Origin: JBQTKD01 sp052389435
GTDB taxonomy: Bacteria; Actinomycetota; Actinomycetes; Sporichthyales; Sporichthyaceae
Direction: 5' to 3'
Assembly: GCA_052389435.1 (NCBI GenBank)
Contig: JBQTIB010000116.1
Location: 1-12,792, forward strand
DNA: 12,792 bases
Shown here: piece by piece, positions 5,669-12,792 of the stretch
How positions within the stretch are numbered: the stretch's first letter is position 1
Layout of the letters: every line of letters starts with the position of its first letter
Position numbers and translations under genes: made by a program
Notes under the pieces: generated by a model
Told to the model about the DNA's origin: nothing
The model's input: only the letters and a program-made list of their open reading frames with translations
Database searches by the model: none

Positions 5669-7354
5669 ATGACCGTGTACGGGATCGATCTCGGGACGAC
5701 GAACTCCGCGATCGGCTACGTCGACGCCCACGGCAACCCGCAGGTCGTGGTCGGGATGAGCGGGTCGGCCAACGTGCCGTCCGTCGTGCTGTTCGCGACC
5801 CCCGGCGAGCACCTCGTGGGGGAGGGCGCGCGGCGGCAGGCCCGCGCGGACCCGGAGCACGTGTGCTCGCTGGTGAAGCGGCGCATGGGCGACTCGGAGT
5901 GGCGCTTCCTCGCGCACGGCAAGGGGTGGTCCGCGCCGGCGGTCTCGGCGCTGATCCTGGAGAGCCTGGTGGCCGACGCCCGGTTCGCGATGGGTGCCGA
6001 GGTCAAGCATGCGGTGATCACCGTGCCCGCGTACTTCGGCGACGAGGAACGTCGCTCCACGATGCTCGCCGGCAGCTTCGCCGGGCTGAACGTCGTCGGG
6101 GTGCTCTCCGAACCGATCGCCGCTGCCATGTCCTACGGCTTCGGCCACGTCGACGGCCGCGTCGCGATGTCGAAGACCGCGGACTTCGAGACCGTGCTCG
6201 TCTACGACCTCGGCGGCGGCACGTTCGTCGCCACCGACATCGCACTCGCGGACCGGCGCATCACCGTCCTGGCCGTCGAGGGCGACCACCAGCTCGGCGG
6301 CGCGGACTGGGACGAGCGCCTCGCCCTGTACCTGTCGCGCCGCTTCTGCGAACAGCACCCCGACGCGGAGGACCCGCTCGACGACTCCCTCGGCGCGCAG
6401 GAGCTGGTGCTCGCGGCCGAGCAGGCCAAGCGCGAGCTCAGCGACCGGGACTCGACGGAAGTGACGGTCGGTCACGACGGTCGTACCGCCGTGGTCCAGG
6501 TGACCCGCGGGATCCTCGCCGACCTCACCGCGACGCTGCTGCGCCGCACCGTCGACCTGACCCGGGACTGCCTCGCGGCCGCAGGCCGCAGGGGGGTGGG
6601 GCGGGTGGACCGGGCCTTCCTCGTCGGCGGATCCTCGCGCATGCCCGCCGTCGCGCAGGCTCTGCGCGACGAGCTGGGCCTGGCCCCGGAATTGCACGAC
6701 CCGGAGCTCGCGGTCGTCCGCGGCGCGGCCGTGTACGGCGCAAAGCTCGACCTGGAGCGCATGGTGCACTCCGACCTGCGCACCCGCGGGCGCCTGCGCG
6801 ACGGCGACCCAGTCGACCGCGCCGCGGCCGAGGACCTCGACGTCGCCTGTGCCCGGGTGGCCACCGCGGTCGGTCTGCCGCCGGAGTCCGTGCGCCGCTC
6901 GGTGGAGATCCGCGTGGACACCGTCGTCTCCCGCGGCTTCGGGATCCTTGCCGTCTCCGATCAGACCGACCGGTTGGAGGCCGCCTGGCTGGTGCGGCGC
7001 AACGACCCGCTGCCCATCAAGGTCTGGCGCTCCTTCGGCACCATGCGCATGGACCAGGACACGATCTCGATCGTCGTCGTCGAGCAGCAGGGCCAGAGCG
7101 CCTCGCCCGACCCCAACGACGCCAAGGTCCTGATGGCCGGTCAGATCGAGGGGATCCCGCCGGGCTACTCCGACGGCTCCGAGGTCCGGATCGACTTCCA
7201 GATGGGCTTCGACGGGGTCCTGCACGTCACCGCCCACCACGTCGAGGCGAACCTGCCGCTCAAGCTGTCCGCGGAGACCGGCGCGACGATTTCCCAGGCG
7301 GAGGTGGCCCGCGAACGCGAGCAGATCCTCCGCTCCCGCCGGCGGGACTCCTAG
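5669..7354 (+). CDS. divergent Hsp70 family protein, lidless
   Basis: 561 aa. Clear Hsp70 nucleotide-binding domain: GIDLGTTNS (5-13), K70 in LVKRRMG, P120 in ITVPAYF, E148 in LSEPIAAA, phosphate-2 YDLGGGTF (179-186), GDHQLGGADWD (205-215) and LVGGSSRMP (318-326). These support ATP binding and probably hydrolysis. Differences from DnaK: the Asp after GGGTF is Val187. There is no DVTPLS-type linker; instead about 80 extra residues (roughly 355-440) precede a recognisable substrate-binding beta domain (about 442-545, with DPLPIKV, IEGIPPG and FDGVLHVTA). Only about 16 residues follow, so the alpha-helical lid is absent. AGGG at 5658-5661 precedes the ATG. The stop is 2 bases from the next gene, so the pair is surely co-translated. 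It is not the housekeeping dnaK: no grpE or dnaJ is nearby. Client unknown; cytosolic, no signal. Confidence 0.93.
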   Translation: MTVYGIDLGTTNSAIGYVDAHGNPQVVVGMSGSANVPSVVLFATPGEHLVGEGARRQARADPEHVCSLVKRRMGDSEWRFLAHGKGWSAPAVSALILESLVADARFAMGAEVKHAVITVPAYFGDEERRSTMLAGSFAGLNVVGVLSEPIAAAMSYGFGHVDGRVAMSKTADFETVLVYDLGGGTFVATDIALADRRITVLAVEGDHQLGGADWDERLALYLSRRFCEQHPDAEDPLDDSLGAQELVLAAEQAKRELSDRDSTEVTVGHDGRTAVVQVTRGILADLTATLLRRTVDLTRDCLAAAGRRGVGRVDRAFLVGGSSRMPAVAQALRDELGLAPELHDPELAVVRGAAVYGAKLDLERMVHSDLRTRGRLRDGDPVDRAAAEDLDVACARVATAVGLPPESVRRSVEIRVDTVVSRGFGILAVSDQTDRLEAAWLVRRNDPLPIKVWRSFGTMRMDQDTISIVVVEQQGQSASPDPNDAKVLMAGQIEGIPPGYSDGSEVRIDFQMGFDGVLHVTAHHVEANLPLKLSAETGATISQAEVAREREQILRSRRRDS

Positions 7355-7356
7355 CG

Positions 7357-8913
7357 ATGCAGCCCTTCGACGCCAACGACTACCGCAAGCGAGTGCTCGC
7401 CGCAGTGCTCGCGCGCGGGGGAGCGGCCGCCTCCGATCCGTTCGAGCTCTACGACCTTCCGCTCGACGGCACCCTCGACGACGCCGCGGTCGCCGCGCGC
7501 CTGGAAGAGGTCTGGGGGTTCTGGCAACGCCACCGTGACCACCCCAAGTACGGCGCGCTCGCAGCGGACCTCGTCGCCGACCATGCCGCGCGCTCCCAAC
7601 TCCTGCTGCCCGCGGCCCGCCGGGCCGCCACCGCCAGCGCGGTGCGCGGCAATCGCGACACCCGCGACGCCGACCGCTTCGCCCTCCTCGACGGCGCCGT
7701 CCGTGCGCTGGTGGACCGCCACGGCGGGGTGCCGCGCGACAAGCTGGACTCGCTGACCAAACTCGCGCTGTCCGTGGGCCTGTCCGAAGCCGAGGCGAGC
7801 GCCCGCCTCGCCGCGCACCGCGTCCTCGACACCGCCGCGGCGGCGCCGCAGGCCGCGCCCGCCGTCGCCGACGACGAACGCCGCCGCCAGATCAGGGCGT
7901 TGCTCGACGAACTCGGCGCCATCTGGGACTGCGCGCCGCCGGTCACCCTCTTCGCGCTGCTGGACCTCGAACCCGACCGCGCCGACGACCGGCAGATCGC
8001 ATTCGCCGCCGAGGCCTACCGCTCCCGCGCCCGGGAGATGCCGCCCAACCGACTGCGCACGGTCCTCGACGAGGTGCTCGCCCACATCGCCGAGCAGTTG
8101 GAGCGCGGTCCGCTGGTCCGCGAGCGATACCTGGACTCCGTGGCGCGGGAGGTGACCGAGCGCCTGCGACCCAGGGCGCACGCGGCCGCGCTCGTCGAGG
8201 ACCGGCTGACCGCCGACGACGCCGAGGTCCTCGTCGCCGCAGCCCGCGAACTCGGGCTCGACACCGCGCGAGCGGCGCGGCTGCCGCACGACCTGGCGCG
8301 CATTCTCGGCGTGCCGGTGGATGCCCCGATCCGCCCCGCTCCCGGCACGCGATCGACCACCGGTACGTCGGCCGCGGCGGGGTCGTCCAACGCGGGGCCT
8401 TCCGGCGCCGCGCAGCCGGCCGAGGGTCGCATCGACTACCGCAAGCGCGCCCCCGGCTATGCGGCCCCGGTGCAGAAGGCGCGCGCCGCGCTGCGGGCGG
8501 GAGCCGCCGCCGAGGCGCAGCGATGGATCGCCGAAGCCCTGGCCCGCGCCGGCGCCGAACCGCCGCCGGCGGTCACCGCGCTGCGCGACGAGATCGCCGA
8601 GGCCCTCGCCGCGGCGCAGGCGCCGGTACCGGCCCCGAGTGCGGTCACCGCGCGGCGCACCGCGGACGGCAGCGTCCTCGTGGCGTGGCAGCCGCCGCCC
8701 GGCGGGCCGTGGACCTTCCGCGTGCAGCGCCGCAGGCCCGACGGGTCCTGGCACACCGTCGGCCGCACCGGCACAGCGGAACTCGAAGACGGGGGCGCGC
8801 CCGCGGGAGAGGAGCCGCAGTACTCCGTCGTCGCGATCTCCGGCAACCGGGCCTCGGTCGAAGCCGTCTCGAATAGCGAGACGACAGGGCCGAAGGGTGA
8901 GACGGCACGTTAA
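7357..8913 (+). CDS. Hsp70-linked multidomain protein: duplicated J-like/helical modules plus FN3-like domain
   Basis: 518 aa, no signal or membrane segment, so cytosolic. Module 1 (27-158) reads DPFELYDLPLDG, a helix, HPKY at 62-65, a helix, then VPRDKLDSLTKLALSVGLSE (125-144). Module 2 (194-320) repeats the plan: TLFALLDLEPDRADDRQI (197-214), a helix, PPN at 229-231, helices with RERYLD (255-260), then LTADDAEVLVAAARELGL (284-301). Each first half looks like a J-domain with HPD replaced (HPK, PPN). That is my inference from pattern and from the Hsp70 neighbour. Then come a Ser/Gly/Pro-rich linker (326-357), a TPR-like helical pair (371-420) and an FN3-like beta domain (428-508; VLVAWQPPPGG, FRVQRRRPDG, YSVVAIS). 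DYRKR occurs at both 8-12 and 360-364. It starts 2 bases after the hsp70 stop with GGGA 9 bases upstream. Its TAA lies inside the leuB -10 element. Likely role: dedicated co-chaperone or client adaptor. Confidence 0.82.
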   Translation: MQPFDANDYRKRVLAAVLARGGAAASDPFELYDLPLDGTLDDAAVAARLEEVWGFWQRHRDHPKYGALAADLVADHAARSQLLLPAARRAATASAVRGNRDTRDADRFALLDGAVRALVDRHGGVPRDKLDSLTKLALSVGLSEAEASARLAAHRVLDTAAAAPQAAPAVADDERRRQIRALLDELGAIWDCAPPVTLFALLDLEPDRADDRQIAFAAEAYRSRAREMPPNRLRTVLDEVLAHIAEQLERGPLVRERYLDSVAREVTERLRPRAHAAALVEDRLTADDAEVLVAAARELGLDTARAARLPHDLARILGVPVDAPIRPAPGTRSTTGTSAAAGSSNAGPSGAAQPAEGRIDYRKRAPGYAAPVQKARAALRAGAAAEAQRWIAEALARAGAEPPPAVTALRDEIAEALAAAQAPVPAPSAVTARRTADGSVLVAWQPPPGGPWTFRVQRRRPDGSWHTVGRTGTAELEDGGAPAGEEPQYSVVAISGNRASVEAVSNSETTGPKGETAR

Positions 8914-8916
8914 GAT
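8911..8916 (+). promoter_or_regulatory. -10 element for leaderless leuB transcript, overlapping a stop codon
   Basis: TAAGAT fits the actinobacterial TANNNT -10 pattern and ends 7 bases before the leuB ATG, the spacing expected for a leaderless mRNA starting at or next to the A of ATG. The first three bases are the TAA stop of the upstream gene. There is no Shine-Dalgarno upstream of leuB, which supports leaderless expression. No -35 is obvious. Confidence 0.6.
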
Positions 8917-8923
8917 TCCAGCC

Positions 8924-9961
8924 ATGAACAGCATGCGGCTTGCGGTCATCGGCGGCGACGGAATCGGTCCGGAGGTGGTGGCCGAGGGTCTGAAGGTCCT
9001 CGACGCCGCGATCGGCGGCGATCTGAAGGTCGAGACGGTCGACTACGACCTCGGCGCCCGCCGGTGGCACGCCACCGGCGAGACCCTTCCGGACTCGGTG
9101 CTGGAGGAACTGCGCGGCCACGACGCGATCCTGCTCGGCGCCGTCGGCGACCCGGGCGTCCCCTCCGGCGTCCTCGAGCGCGGTCTGCTCCTCAAACTCC
9201 GCTTCGCGTTCGACCACCACGTGAACCTACGCCCGGCGCGGCTGTTCGCCGGCGTGACCGGTCCGCTCGCGGGCAACAGGCCGATCGACTTCGTCGTCGT
9301 GCGCGAGGGCACCGAGGGCCCCTACGTCGGCAACGGCGGCACGCTGCGCACCGGCACCCCGCACGAGGTCGCCACCGAGGTCAGCCTCAACACCGCCTTC
9401 GGCATCGAGCGCGTGGTCCGCGACGCCTTCGCCCGCGCCCAGGCCCGCCCGCGCAAGAAGCTGACGCTGGTGCACAAGAACAACGTGCTCGTCTACGCCG
9501 GCCACCTCTGGACCCGCATCGTGGCGCAGGTCGCGGCCGAGTTCCCGGACGTCAGCCACGACTACCTGCACGTCGACGCCGCGACCATCTTCATGGTCAC
9601 CAACCCCGAGCGCTTCGACGTGATCGTCACCGACAACCTCTTCGGCGACATCCTCACCGACCTCGCAGCCGCCATCACCGGCGGCATCGGCCTCGCGGCC
9701 AGTGGCAACCTCGACGTGTCCCGCACGAACCCGTCGATGTTCGAGCCGGTCCACGGCTCCGCACCGGACATCGCGGGTCAGTCCAAGGCCGACCCGACCG
9801 CGACAGTGCTGTCCGTCGCGATGCTGCTCGAGCACCTCGGGCACGAGGCCGCAGCCGCGAAGGTCGTCGCGGCCGTCGAAGCGGACCTCGGCGCTCGCGG
9901 CACCGCACCGCGCAGCACCCAGGCCGTCGGCGACGCCATCGCGAGTCGAGTAGCCGGCTGA
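8924..9961 (+). CDS. leuB: 3-isopropylmalate dehydrogenase
   Basis: Oxidatively decarboxylates 3-isopropylmalate with NAD+ in leucine synthesis. In the citramalate route the same enzyme makes 2-oxobutyrate from 3-methylmalate, which fits cimA downstream. 345 aa, the normal size of the short actinobacterial LeuB. Visible: IGGDGIGPEVV (9-19), the substrate-arginine stretch LKLRFAFDHHVNLRP, REGTEGPY, K185 in VHKNNVL, the metal-binding region TDNLFGDILTD with D237, D242 and D246, and the NAD-contacting EPVHGSAPDIAG. ATG 8924 is chosen from its spacing to TAAGAT; ATG 8933 (three codons on) is an alternative. No ribosome site is visible. ilvE follows after 67 bases and may share the transcript. Confidence 0.96.
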   Translation: MNSMRLAVIGGDGIGPEVVAEGLKVLDAAIGGDLKVETVDYDLGARRWHATGETLPDSVLEELRGHDAILLGAVGDPGVPSGVLERGLLLKLRFAFDHHVNLRPARLFAGVTGPLAGNRPIDFVVVREGTEGPYVGNGGTLRTGTPHEVATEVSLNTAFGIERVVRDAFARAQARPRKKLTLVHKNNVLVYAGHLWTRIVAQVAAEFPDVSHDYLHVDAATIFMVTNPERFDVIVTDNLFGDILTDLAAAITGGIGLAASGNLDVSRTNPSMFEPVHGSAPDIAGQSKADPTATVLSVAMLLEHLGHEAAAAKVVAAVEADLGARGTAPRSTQAVGDAIASRVAG

Positions 9962-9968
9962 CAGCCGC

Positions 9969-10000
9969 GTGGCGACTCGCAAGCTCGTCCGGGTCGCCAC
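9969..10000 (+). other. intergenic hairpin between leuB and ilvE
   Basis: GTGGCGAC (9969-9976) pairs perfectly with GTCGCCAC (9993-10000), loop 16 nt, starting 7 bases after the leuB stop and ending 13 bases before the ilvE ribosome site. No T run. It could reduce read-through or stabilise the leuB 3' end. Confidence 0.55.
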
Positions 10001-10028
10001 CTACTCGACAAGCGAAGGAGCAACTCCA

Positions 10029-11153
10029 ATGAACTCTGCCCACGCCCCCTCCGGCGGTAGCGTTTCGCCCATGGCCACCGAGTTCGCCCGCATCCCGCAC
10101 CCCGCCCCGACCTCCGACACGCGCCGCGCGGAGATCCTGGCGGACCCCGGCTTCGGCAAGTACTTCACCGACCACATGGTCGCCGTCACCTGGACCGCCG
10201 CCGACGGCTGGCACGACGCGCAGTTGCGCCCGTACGGCCCGATCGCGATGGACCCGGCCTCCGCGGTGCTGCACTATGCGCAGTCGATCTTCGAAGGCCT
10301 GAAGGCCTACCGGCACGACGACGGCACCCTGAACCTGTTCCGGCCGGAGGCGAACGCCGCGCGCTTCCAGCGCTCCGCGCACCGGCTCGCGCTGCCGCAG
10401 GTCCCGGAGGACCTGTTCATCGACGCGATCGACCTGCTCGTGCGCACCGACGCCGCCTGGGTCCCGAGCGCGCCGGAGCAGAGCCTGTACCTGCGCCCGC
10501 TGCTGTTCGCCTCCGAGGTGTTCCTCGGTGTGAAGCCCGCGGGCCACGTGACCTTCCTGGTCATCGCCTCCCCGGCCGGCGCGTACTTCAAGGGCGGCCT
10601 CAAGCCGGTCCGCATCTGGCTGTCCGAGGAGTACACCCGCGCCGCGCTCGGCGGCACCGGCGCCGCGAAGTGCGCCGGCAACTACGCCGCCAGCCTCATC
10701 GCGCAGCAGGAGGCCATCGCCAACGGCTGCGACCAGGTGGTCTTCCTCGACGCCGTGGAACGCACGTGGGTCGAGGAACTCGGCGGCATGAACCTGTACT
10801 TCGTCCACGCCGACGGCTCGATCAAGACCCCGGCGCTGACCGGCTCGATCCTCGAAGGCGTCACCCGGGACTCGATCATGCAGATCGCCGGCGACCTCGG
10901 CCACCGCGTCGAAGAGGCCCGCATCTCCATCGACGACTGGCGCGACGGCGTCGCCTCCGGCGCCATCACGGAGGTCTTCGCCTGCGGCACCGCCGCGGTC
11001 GTCACCCCGGTCGGCTCGCTGCACTGGCGCGGGGGAGAGGTCGGCGCCGCCGACGGCGCGGGCCCCGTCACCACCGCGGTCCGCTCCGCCCTGCTCGACG
11101 TCCAGTACGGCAAGGCCCCCGACAAGCACGGCTGGCTCCACCAGGTCGGCTAG
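10029..11153 (+). CDS. ilvE: branched-chain amino acid aminotransferase
   Basis: PLP enzyme of fold type IV that transfers amino groups between glutamate and the 2-oxo acids of leucine, isoleucine and valine; last step of all three pathways, cytosolic. 374 aa. Visible: ADPGFGKYFTDHM near the N terminus, HYAQSIFEGLKAYR, the basic/aromatic YLRPLLFAS, the PLP lysine K214 in GGTGAAKCAGNYA, FLDAVERTWVEELGGMNLYF, and the phosphate-binding EVFACGTAAVVTPVG. The ATG at 10029 follows GAAGGAG (10014-10020) by 8 bases, the best ribosome site in the window. An in-frame ATG at codon 15 (MATEF) is closer to the usual family N terminus but has no such site, and the frame extends back to GTG 9969 without support. 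No classical terminator follows before the cimA promoter. Confidence 0.97.
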   Translation: MNSAHAPSGGSVSPMATEFARIPHPAPTSDTRRAEILADPGFGKYFTDHMVAVTWTAADGWHDAQLRPYGPIAMDPASAVLHYAQSIFEGLKAYRHDDGTLNLFRPEANAARFQRSAHRLALPQVPEDLFIDAIDLLVRTDAAWVPSAPEQSLYLRPLLFASEVFLGVKPAGHVTFLVIASPAGAYFKGGLKPVRIWLSEEYTRAALGGTGAAKCAGNYAASLIAQQEAIANGCDQVVFLDAVERTWVEELGGMNLYFVHADGSIKTPALTGSILEGVTRDSIMQIAGDLGHRVEEARISIDDWRDGVASGAITEVFACGTAAVVTPVGSLHWRGGEVGAADGAGPVTTAVRSALLDVQYGKAPDKHGWLHQVG

Positions 11154-11184
11154 GCAGTTCCCGCAGGTCACGGGGTCGGCGGAT

Positions 11185-11214
11185 TTGGGCCGGCCCCGAG
11201 GCGTGTGGCACACT
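11185..11214 (+). promoter_or_regulatory. promoter of the cimA leader
   Basis: TTGGGC (11185-11190) as -35, an 18-base spacer, and CACACT (11209-11214) as -10, ending 6 bases before the GTG of the leader ORF, so the transcript would start at that GTG. A perfect palindrome, GGGCCGGCCC (11187-11196), overlaps the -35 and could be an operator. Confidence 0.6.
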
Positions 11215-11220
11215 GCCCGC

Positions 11221-11250
11221 GTGGCCCACGTCACCATCATCATTAGCTAG
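11221..11250 (+). CDS. attenuator leader peptide with three Ile codons
   Basis: Nine codons, GTG GCC CAC GTC ACC ATC ATC ATT AGC, then TAG: MAHVTIIIS. One Val and three consecutive Ile codons lie just before the stop, followed at 28 bases by an intrinsic terminator and then cimA, an isoleucine-route gene. This is the layout of ribosome-mediated attenuation: charged Ile-tRNA lets translation finish and termination occur, while stalling at Ile codons relieves it. No Shine-Dalgarno is present. The -10 spacing implies a leaderless start. The sensing role is inferred from codon content and position. Confidence 0.8.
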   Translation: MAHVTIIIS

Positions 11251-11277
11251 GCGCACCGGTCCGTCCGACCCGTGCGC
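11251..11277 (+). promoter_or_regulatory. leader hairpin upstream of the cimA terminator
   Basis: GCGCAC (11251-11256) pairs with GTGCGC (11272-11277). Inside it GGTC (11258-11261) pairs with GACC (11267-11270) around one C-C mismatch. It begins right after the leader stop, so a ribosome stalled at the Ile codons would cover its left arm. It abuts the terminator stem without a gap. A clear competing antiterminator is not visible to me; AGGC (11249-11252) with GCCT (11280-11283) is a weak candidate. Confidence 0.6.
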
Positions 11278-11306
11278 AAGCCTCTCGTTCCCGACGAGAG
11301 GCTTTT
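11278..11306 (+). terminator. attenuator terminator of cimA
   Basis: AAGCCTCTCGT (11278-11288) pairs perfectly with ACGAGAGGCTT (11294-11304), loop TCCCG, with a TTTT run at 11303-11306. This is the only hairpin in the window with a proper T tract. It lies within the cimA leader, 19 bases before the gene start, so it must be conditional. Confidence 0.9.
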
Positions 11307-11325
11307 CGCTTGTATGGAGCCAGTT

Positions 11326-12792
11326 ATGACCTTCGAGGTGAAGCCCGGTATGAACGACGCCTTCCACGTCTTCGACACCACGCTGCGCGACGGCGCGCAG
11401 GGCGAGGGCATGGCGCTGACCGTGGCGGACAAGCTCGCCATCGCCCAGCACCTCGACGACCTCGGCGTGGGCTTCATCGAGGGCGGCTGGCCCGGCGCGC
11501 TCCCCAAGGACACCGAGTTCTTCGCCCGTGCGCGGACCGAACTCGACCTCAAGCACGCGCAACTCGTCGCGTTCGGCGCCACCCGAAAGGCCGGTGTGAA
11601 GGCCGCGGAGGACCCGCAGGTCGCCGGGCTGCTCGCGGCGGAGACTCCGGTGGTCTGCCTGGTGGCCAAGAGCCACGTCGGGCACGTCGAGCGGGCGCTG
11701 CGCACCACCCGCGAAGAGAACCTCGCGATGATCGCCGACACCGTGCAGTACCTGCGCTCGCAGGGCCGCCGGGTGTTCGTGGACTGCGAGCACTTCTTCG
11801 ACGGGTACCTGACCGCTCGCGACTACTCGCTCGAGGTCGTGCGCACCGCCGCCGAGGCCGGCGCGAGCGTCGTGGTCCTGTGCGACACCAACGGCGGCAT
11901 GCTGCCGAGCCAGGTCGGCCGAGCGGTCGCGGACATCCTCGCCGAGACCGGCGCGCGCCTGGGCATCCACTGCCAGGACGACACCGGCTGCGCGGTCGCC
12001 AACACCATCGCCGCCGTCGAGGCCGGCGTCACCCACGTGCAGTGCGTCGCCAACGGGTACGGCGAACGCACCGGCAACGCCAACCTCGCCACCGTGCTGG
12101 GCAACCTCGAACTCAAGCTCGGCGTGAAGTGCCTGCCGCCCGGCAAGCTCGCCGAACTCTCCCGGGTGAGCCACGCGATCGCCGAGATCTCCAACATGGC
12201 CCCGCGCCACCACCTGCCCTACGTCGGCATGAGCGCGTTCGCCCACAAGGCGGGCCTGCACGCCTCGGCCATCAAGGTCGACCCGGACCTGTACCAGCAC
12301 ATCGATCCGACGCTCGTCGGCAACGACATGCGCATGCTGATCTCGGAGATGGCCGGCCGCTCCAGCGTCGAGCTCAAGGGCAACGAGCTCGGTCACAACC
12401 TCGCCGCCGATCCCGAGGCCCTCGGGCGAGTCGTCGAGCGGGTCAAGAACCTCGAGGCCCGCGGGTACTCCTTCGAGGCCGCCGACGCGAGCTTCGACCT
12501 GCTCATCCGCGAAGAGCTCACCGTGGGCGGCATCGCGCAGTTCGAGCTCGAGTCCTGGCGCGTCATCGTCGACCGCGATGCAACGGGCGGCGTGCGCACC
12601 GAGGCGACCGTGAAGCTGCACGCGGCGGGGGAGCGCATCGTCGCCACCGGCGAGGGCAACGGCCCGGTCAACGCCCTCGACACCGCGCTGCGCCAGGCCC
12701 TCGGCAAGGCCTACCCGAACCTCGTCGACCTCGAGCTCGTGGACTACAAGGTCCGCATCATCGAAGGCTCGCACGGCACCGGCGCGGTCGTG
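11326..12792 (+). CDS. cimA: citramalate synthase, 3' end beyond window
   Basis: Condenses pyruvate and acetyl-CoA to (R)-citramalate, the first step of the threonine-independent isoleucine route. 489 residues are visible with no stop; actinobacterial homologues run about 530-540, so roughly 40-50 are missing. Order: HMGL-like TIM barrel with FDTTLRDGAQGEG (16-28), VVLCDTNGG, GIHCQDDTGCAVAN (H215) and NGYGERTGNAN; then a linker; then the C-terminal regulatory domain. The second His of the usual HxH metal motif is Gln217, which I recall as common in actinobacterial members. The ATG at 11326 is chosen because GGAG (11316-11319) precedes it by 6 bases; ATG 11314 in frame would place that site inside the gene. 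Long overall similarity and the DTTLRDG/NGYGERTGN pair favour CimA over LeuA or homocitrate synthase. Controlled by the attenuator upstream. Confidence 0.95.
   Translation, partial: MTFEVKPGMNDAFHVFDTTLRDGAQGEGMALTVADKLAIAQHLDDLGVGFIEGGWPGALPKDTEFFARARTELDLKHAQLVAFGATRKAGVKAAEDPQVAGLLAAETPVVCLVAKSHVGHVERALRTTREENLAMIADTVQYLRSQGRRVFVDCEHFFDGYLTARDYSLEVVRTAAEAGASVVVLCDTNGGMLPSQVGRAVADILAETGARLGIHCQDDTGCAVANTIAAVEAGVTHVQCVANGYGERTGNANLATVLGNLELKLGVKCLPPGKLAELSRVSHAIAEISNMAPRHHLPYVGMSAFAHKAGLHASAIKVDPDLYQHIDPTLVGNDMRMLISEMAGRSSVELKGNELGHNLAADPEALGRVVERVKNLEARGYSFEAADASFDLLIREELTVGGIAQFELESWRVIVDRDATGGVRTEATVKLHAAGERIVATGEGNGPVNALDTALRQALGKAYPNLVDLELVDYKVRIIEGSHGTGAVV

Noticed and set aside
5215..8913. 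1232-codon plus-strand open frame joining the hypothetical remnant with the FN3 protein
   Set aside because: The middle part (about 5575-7356) is an Arg/Pro-rich shadow of the Hsp70 gene. Only its two ends are real, and they belong to different genes.
9969..10028. Upstream extension or leader peptide (MATRKLVRV...) in frame with ilvE
   Set aside because: No ribosome site at the GTG and no stop before ilvE, so it is not a leader ORF. The strong GAAGGAG places the start at 10029.

Overview
The window is high-GC chromosomal DNA of an actinomycete. Coding frames have almost all G or C at third codon positions. Several starts are GTG. The order ilvC - serA - leuB - ilvE - cimA is the branched-chain amino acid/serine cluster seen in many filamentous actinobacteria. 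The sequence alone does not fix the genus.

Layout, left to right. Positions 1-276 hold an odd non-coding block: a pure G/C homopolymer tract, a 63-bp exact direct repeat with an A-rich, almost T-free core, and several GC hairpins with 3-nt loops. ilvC (277-1272) follows, with its terminator. Next come a small secreted, highly charged protein (1494-1874), a lipoprotein of the SGNH fold (1997-2956) and, on the minus strand, a 56-aa membrane protein (2953-3123) that shares the palindromic CTAG stop with the SGNH gene. After a hairpin-rich gap with a -10-like site comes serA (3419-5011) and its terminator.

Between serA and leuB sits accessory material. First there is a frameshifted and truncated remnant of a hypothetical gene (5106-5571). 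Then comes a tight two-gene unit: a divergent lidless Hsp70 (5669-7354) and, 2 nt later, a 518-aa protein (7357-8913). The second protein has two diverged copies of a module that looks J-domain-like but lacks HPD, followed by a linker, a helical pair and a C-terminal FN3-like domain. This pair is the strongest candidate for a poorly described system: an Hsp70 with a dedicated co-translated partner.

leuB (8924-9961) appears to be expressed leaderless from a -10 element that uses the stop codon of the upstream gene. ilvE (10029-11153) follows. cimA (11326 to the window end, incomplete) is preceded by a full attenuator: promoter, a leaderless 9-codon ORF with one Val and three consecutive Ile codons, and a perfect 11-bp terminator hairpin with a T run.

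The metabolic genes fit one route. CimA makes citramalate, LeuB can oxidise 3-methylmalate to 2-oxobutyrate, IlvC works on the acetohydroxy acids and IlvE does the final transamination. Together this is the threonine-independent isoleucine pathway plus the shared valine/leucine steps. An Ile-sensing leader on cimA agrees with that reading. SerA feeds serine synthesis.
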